Assembly: GCA_024277695.1 (NCBI GenBank)
Contig: JAJRUR010000329.1
Span: forward strand, 1 to 8,326
From: Bacteroidota bacterium
Lineage (GTDB): Bacteria > Bacteroidota > Bacteroidia > Chitinophagales > Saprospiraceae
Direction of reading: 5' to 3'
DNA: 8,326 nucleotides
Shown: positions 6,274-8,326 of the stretch, in pieces
How positions within the stretch are numbered: the first letter of the stretch is position 1
Layout of the letters: each line of letters begins with the position of its first letter
Translations under genes and position numbers: made by a program
The notes under the pieces: model-generated
Databases searched by the model: none
What the model was told of the DNA's origin: nothing
Seen by the model: the letters and a program-made list of their open reading frames with translations, nothing else

Positions 6274-7561
6274 ACCAGGAGAACAAATGACTCCATATTT
6301 CATACATTTTTTTTATATTCCATCTCCAATCTGCACCATCCCATGGAGCACGATAAAGATACGAAAGACGTACACTATAAAAGTTGAAGAAAATATAAAG
6401 AAGAAGGAACAGGTACCGAAGAGTCAAAGATTTAAACGTTAAGATCTTTTCAATCAGAAAGGCAAAGGGTATGCTTACTAAGGCATATAGCTCGACATAT
6501 GACCTTGCTCCAAAAGCACCACCAAACCACCAAGCCCACCAACTTGCAAATATATAAGTGGAAAGAAGAAAAATGAGACCAACTGAAAGAAATTGAGCTT
6601 TTTTCTTCTTCCAACCAACAATAATACCCAATACCATGAGAAGTACCATTGGTGAATACATGAAAAGACCATTCTGTGGGTCAAATAAAACGGCAAGTAT
6701 TTTGGGTTGATTCCAGTAGGGAAATCCTTCCCCTTGATAGGAGTAAAAAATGGGACTACCTGTCATTTCATACCAATACAAAAGTTGCGGAATAAAGATT
6801 ACTATTCCTCCTAGTATGGCCGAAATTATGAATCTAGTATGTTGGGTCAGCCAAATAATTCGTTTTTTAAAATCAGTAATTGAAACGACACCAAATAAGA
6901 TAATAAATAAAAATACAAGAATATTTGTAGGTCTGATTAAAACAATCCAGCCAAATACTAGTCCAATTAAAAAGGCTAATTTGGATGTTGGTTTTTAATA
7001 CAGTACTGGAACTTTCCATACCAAAAACGAAATCAACATAAATGAATAGACATGGGACATGCCCATTTCTTTGGTAGTATAATGGAATAGATTTGTCCCT
7101 AGAAAAACACCCATAACTGTTAAAAGTGTTACAAATGGAGAATAATAATATAATAACCCCTTTTGTAGAAAAAATAATCCTAAGAAGCCAATGAGATAAC
7201 CACCTATAGCAATGCCGTACGCATAATGATTTCCAAAGTAATCATTGACTGGCAGCGCTTTTTGTTTGGCATATTCTCTTGTAATTAAGAAAAAAGGCAG
7301 CTCTAAGAGAGCAACTCCACAGGTAAACTTATTAACAAATTCGCCATCCTTATTCGTTGTATTTACTATACTTCCATGCTGCATTTTATGTACATCATGT
7401 TGAATAAAAACAGCAGGGAGATACATGTAATACCCTTCACAATCAGACCATATAACACCCCTTGGTTTTTCAGAAACACGTAACAGAGTAGGATAAAAAA
7501 GAAGGATAGCCAATCCAAATAGATAATATCGATAAAAACATTGCTGCCAATTTACTTTCAT
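6272..7561 (-). pseudogene. GT-C type membrane glycosyltransferase, broken by an in-frame stop
   Basis: Read on the minus strand from the ATG at 7561-7559, this frame codes 188 residues, meets TAA at 6997-6995, and then continues in the same frame for 240 more residues to TAA at 6274-6272, so 429 residues if the stop is ignored. Motifs lie on both sides of the stop: WSDCEGYYMYLP (38-49, an acidic first loop as in GT-C enzymes), KEMGMSHVYSF (164-174), then LIRPTN (208-213), FDPQNGLFMYSP (293-304) and WWAWWFGGAFGAR (about 341-353). These fit multi-spanning PMT/GT39-like transferases of Bacteroidota, which use polyprenyl-phosphate sugars at the inner membrane. The residue at the stop is followed by KPTSK, so a CAA (Gln) to TAA change is the simplest explanation. 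The second half has no good start of its own; TTG at 6781 is internal. The gene may be inactive, or the stop may be a sequence error. Acceptor and sugar are unknown. Confidence 0.82.
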
Positions 7562-7718
7562 TGTTTAATAATTATGTTGAAAACTGTAAAGGTATATATA
7601 ACTCAAATTTCGGGTGTTAAAATCAATGGATTGAGCTTAGATAAATCCACTTTCATAAAAAAAATGATATGGATGACACCGAAAAATATTTATTTAGTGG
7701 GCTTGACAGAAACGGTGA
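7562..7718. other. upstream region of the minus-strand glycosyltransferase
   Basis: A+T-rich DNA with no supported gene. On the minus strand TACCTTTA lies about 30 bp before the ATG and matches seven of eight bases of the TAnnTTTG element, but no TTG sits at the proper distance, so a promoter is not called. Plus-strand frames across it only overlap the start of the glycosyltransferase. Confidence 0.4.
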
Positions 7719-7828
7719 ACAGGTCGCACCTACGGTGCTACTACAAACCGTTTGCTCCTCCTGAGCAGATGACAAAAACAAAAGCCCCGGCAGAACGACC
7801 TGCTTATAGCCCCAGCGGGGCGACCTGT
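7719..7828. repeat. 110-bp modular hairpin repeat with inverted ends
   Basis: The block begins ACAGGTCGC (7719-7727) and ends with its exact inverse GCGACCTGT (7820-7828). Inside are several small palindromes: GCACC-TAC-GGTGC (7726-7738), CAAACCGTTTG (7744-7754), TGCTC-CTCCT-GAGCA (7753-7767), a GCAG/CTGC stem (about 7790-7803) and GCCCC-AGC-GGGGC (7809-7821). On the minus strand CAGGTCG followed seven bases later by GGGGCT occurs twice, 25 bp apart, so part of it is an imperfect tandem. It is much richer in G+C than its surroundings. The look is that of the REP/MITE-like intergenic repeats of Bacteroidota; no transposase is near. Confidence 0.7.
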
Positions 7829-8138
7829 AAATATGTTCATTGCATACACGCAAATATATTTCAGGAATAATATGAAACGCAATCAAAAATTATTATGCAT
7901 TTTTTGGTAAGGTTACACGATCTCCGGACAGTTTTTATGCGTAGTCTGACACAAAAACTCCTTAAAAACTTGTTGAGTTTGTCAAAACAATGCGAAGTAA
8001 CCTGTGGTGATTTCGAGATTATTTGTATATTGCATCGGGAGTTGTTTTTGTTATTTGTGCCTACAATATACAGAAAGTTAGCTTTTTACAGGAAAAAACA
8101 ACTCCTTTTTTTCTGTTTTTTTAACTGCCGAAACTTGA
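7829..8138. other. 310-bp A+T-rich region without a supported gene
   Basis: The only long frame (7895-8170, plus) would code a Leu-, Phe- and Cys-rich peptide that runs into the repeat copy and resembles nothing I know. TATATTGCATC near 8024 resembles the Bacteroidota promoter core TATATTTGCA but is one T short. Pyrimidine-rich runs (TTTTTTTCTG at 8106-8115) precede the repeat. Nothing else is visible. Confidence 0.5.
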
Positions 8139-8326
8139 GTAATGTAAATTATGGAGTGAGAGGTTTTTAGCGCAGATGCACAATCCTATCAGCTAAGAAT
8201 ACCAAACTGTCATTTACCGCCATTTTGCTGTTCTGAAGCACTAGAGTGCCTCATATATTTCCTAGATTCAAAAAGATTTGCTATTTTTGGCTGTGCACGC
8301 TGGGGGCTACTGTGGAGCTTGGTATG
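8139..8326. repeat. direct repeat copy 2, cut by the window end
   Basis: Same orientation as the copy at 5722-5909 and offset by exactly 2417 bp, without gaps. It differs at two positions: AAGAATACC instead of AAGGATACC, and ATTTACCGCC instead of ATTTTCCGCC. The hairpin GCACT-AG-AGTGC is kept (8238-8249). The match is unbroken up to the last base of the window, so the element is longer than seen here. Near identity means recent duplication, gene conversion, or active spread. Confidence 0.92.

Noticed and set aside
6995..7000. Frameshift between the two glycosyltransferase parts
   Set aside because: The parts are in the same frame: the distance from the TAA at 6997 to the internal codon at 6781 is a multiple of three, so a nonsense codon and not an indel separates them.
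7600..7625. Promoter TACCTTTA for the minus-strand gene
   Set aside because: One mismatch to TAnnTTTG and no TTG element at suitable distance; too weak to list.
7541..7870. Plus-strand frame of 109 codons over the glycosyltransferase start and the hairpin repeat
   Set aside because: It overlaps the minus-strand gene start and half of it is translated palindromic repeat; no family resemblance.
7895..8170. Plus-strand frame of 91 codons
   Set aside because: Unusual Leu, Phe and Cys richness, ends inside the dispersed repeat, no ribosome site and no recognisable motif.
5722..8326. Classical composite transposon
   Set aside because: The flanking repeats contain no transposase frame and no clear terminal inverted repeats, and the second copy's right end is not visible.
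1..8326. CRISPR array, tRNA or rRNA genes
   Set aside because: No regularly spaced direct repeats, no cloverleaf-like sequence and no rRNA-like stretch were seen on either strand.

Overview
The window looks like a piece of a Bacteroidota chromosome. Three things point there: a promoter of the Bacteroidota type (TTG, 18 nt, TACTTTTG) ahead of the second gene, a C-terminal sorting domain of the type IX secretion system (T9SS), and membrane proteins whose motifs are typical of that phylum. The genus cannot be told from the sequence. There are no rRNA, tRNA or CRISPR features and no transposase.

Left part (1-4084): three plus-strand genes for export and assembly of a surface polysaccharide. They are a Wzx-like flippase (13-1452), a Wzz-like two-transmembrane chain-length regulator (1507-2610) and a Wzy/WaaL-like O-antigen polymerase or ligase (2615-4084). 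Together they look like the export end of a Wzx/Wzy pathway: flipping lipid-linked repeat units, polymerising or ligating them in the periplasm, and setting chain length. The second and third genes are 4 nt apart and almost certainly co-transcribed. The second gene also has its own promoter in the 54-nt gap behind the flippase. No sugar-synthesis gene, glycosyltransferase or tyrosine kinase is in view; if present, they lie upstream of the window.

Middle (4085-4641): 557 bp without a convincing gene but full of small inverted repeats. They include a REP-like unit, a twin CCCCTTTGGAGG hairpin block, a longer stem-loop with an alternative pairing, and a perfect 7-1-7 palindrome. From about here the DNA becomes visibly more A+T rich.

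Right part (4642-8326): a hypothetical envelope protein with an N-terminal bacterial SH3 domain and a C-terminal calcium-loop-like motif (4642-5697), followed by what looks like a decaying accessory segment. A repeat of at least 188 bp occurs twice in direct orientation (5722-5909 and 8139-8326, 186 of 188 identical, the second copy cut by the window edge). Between the copies are the orphaned T9SS sorting domain of a lost secreted protein (6005-6223), a shared bidirectional terminator (6231-6268), and a minus-strand GT-C type membrane glycosyltransferase gene (7561-6272) broken by one in-frame stop codon, probably Gln CAA to TAA. Upstream of that gene is a 110-bp module made of four short hairpin-like units with inverted ends.

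The strongest new observations are the repeat-flanked segment holding two broken genes and the modular hairpin repeat at 7719-7828. I see no clear undescribed multi-gene system.
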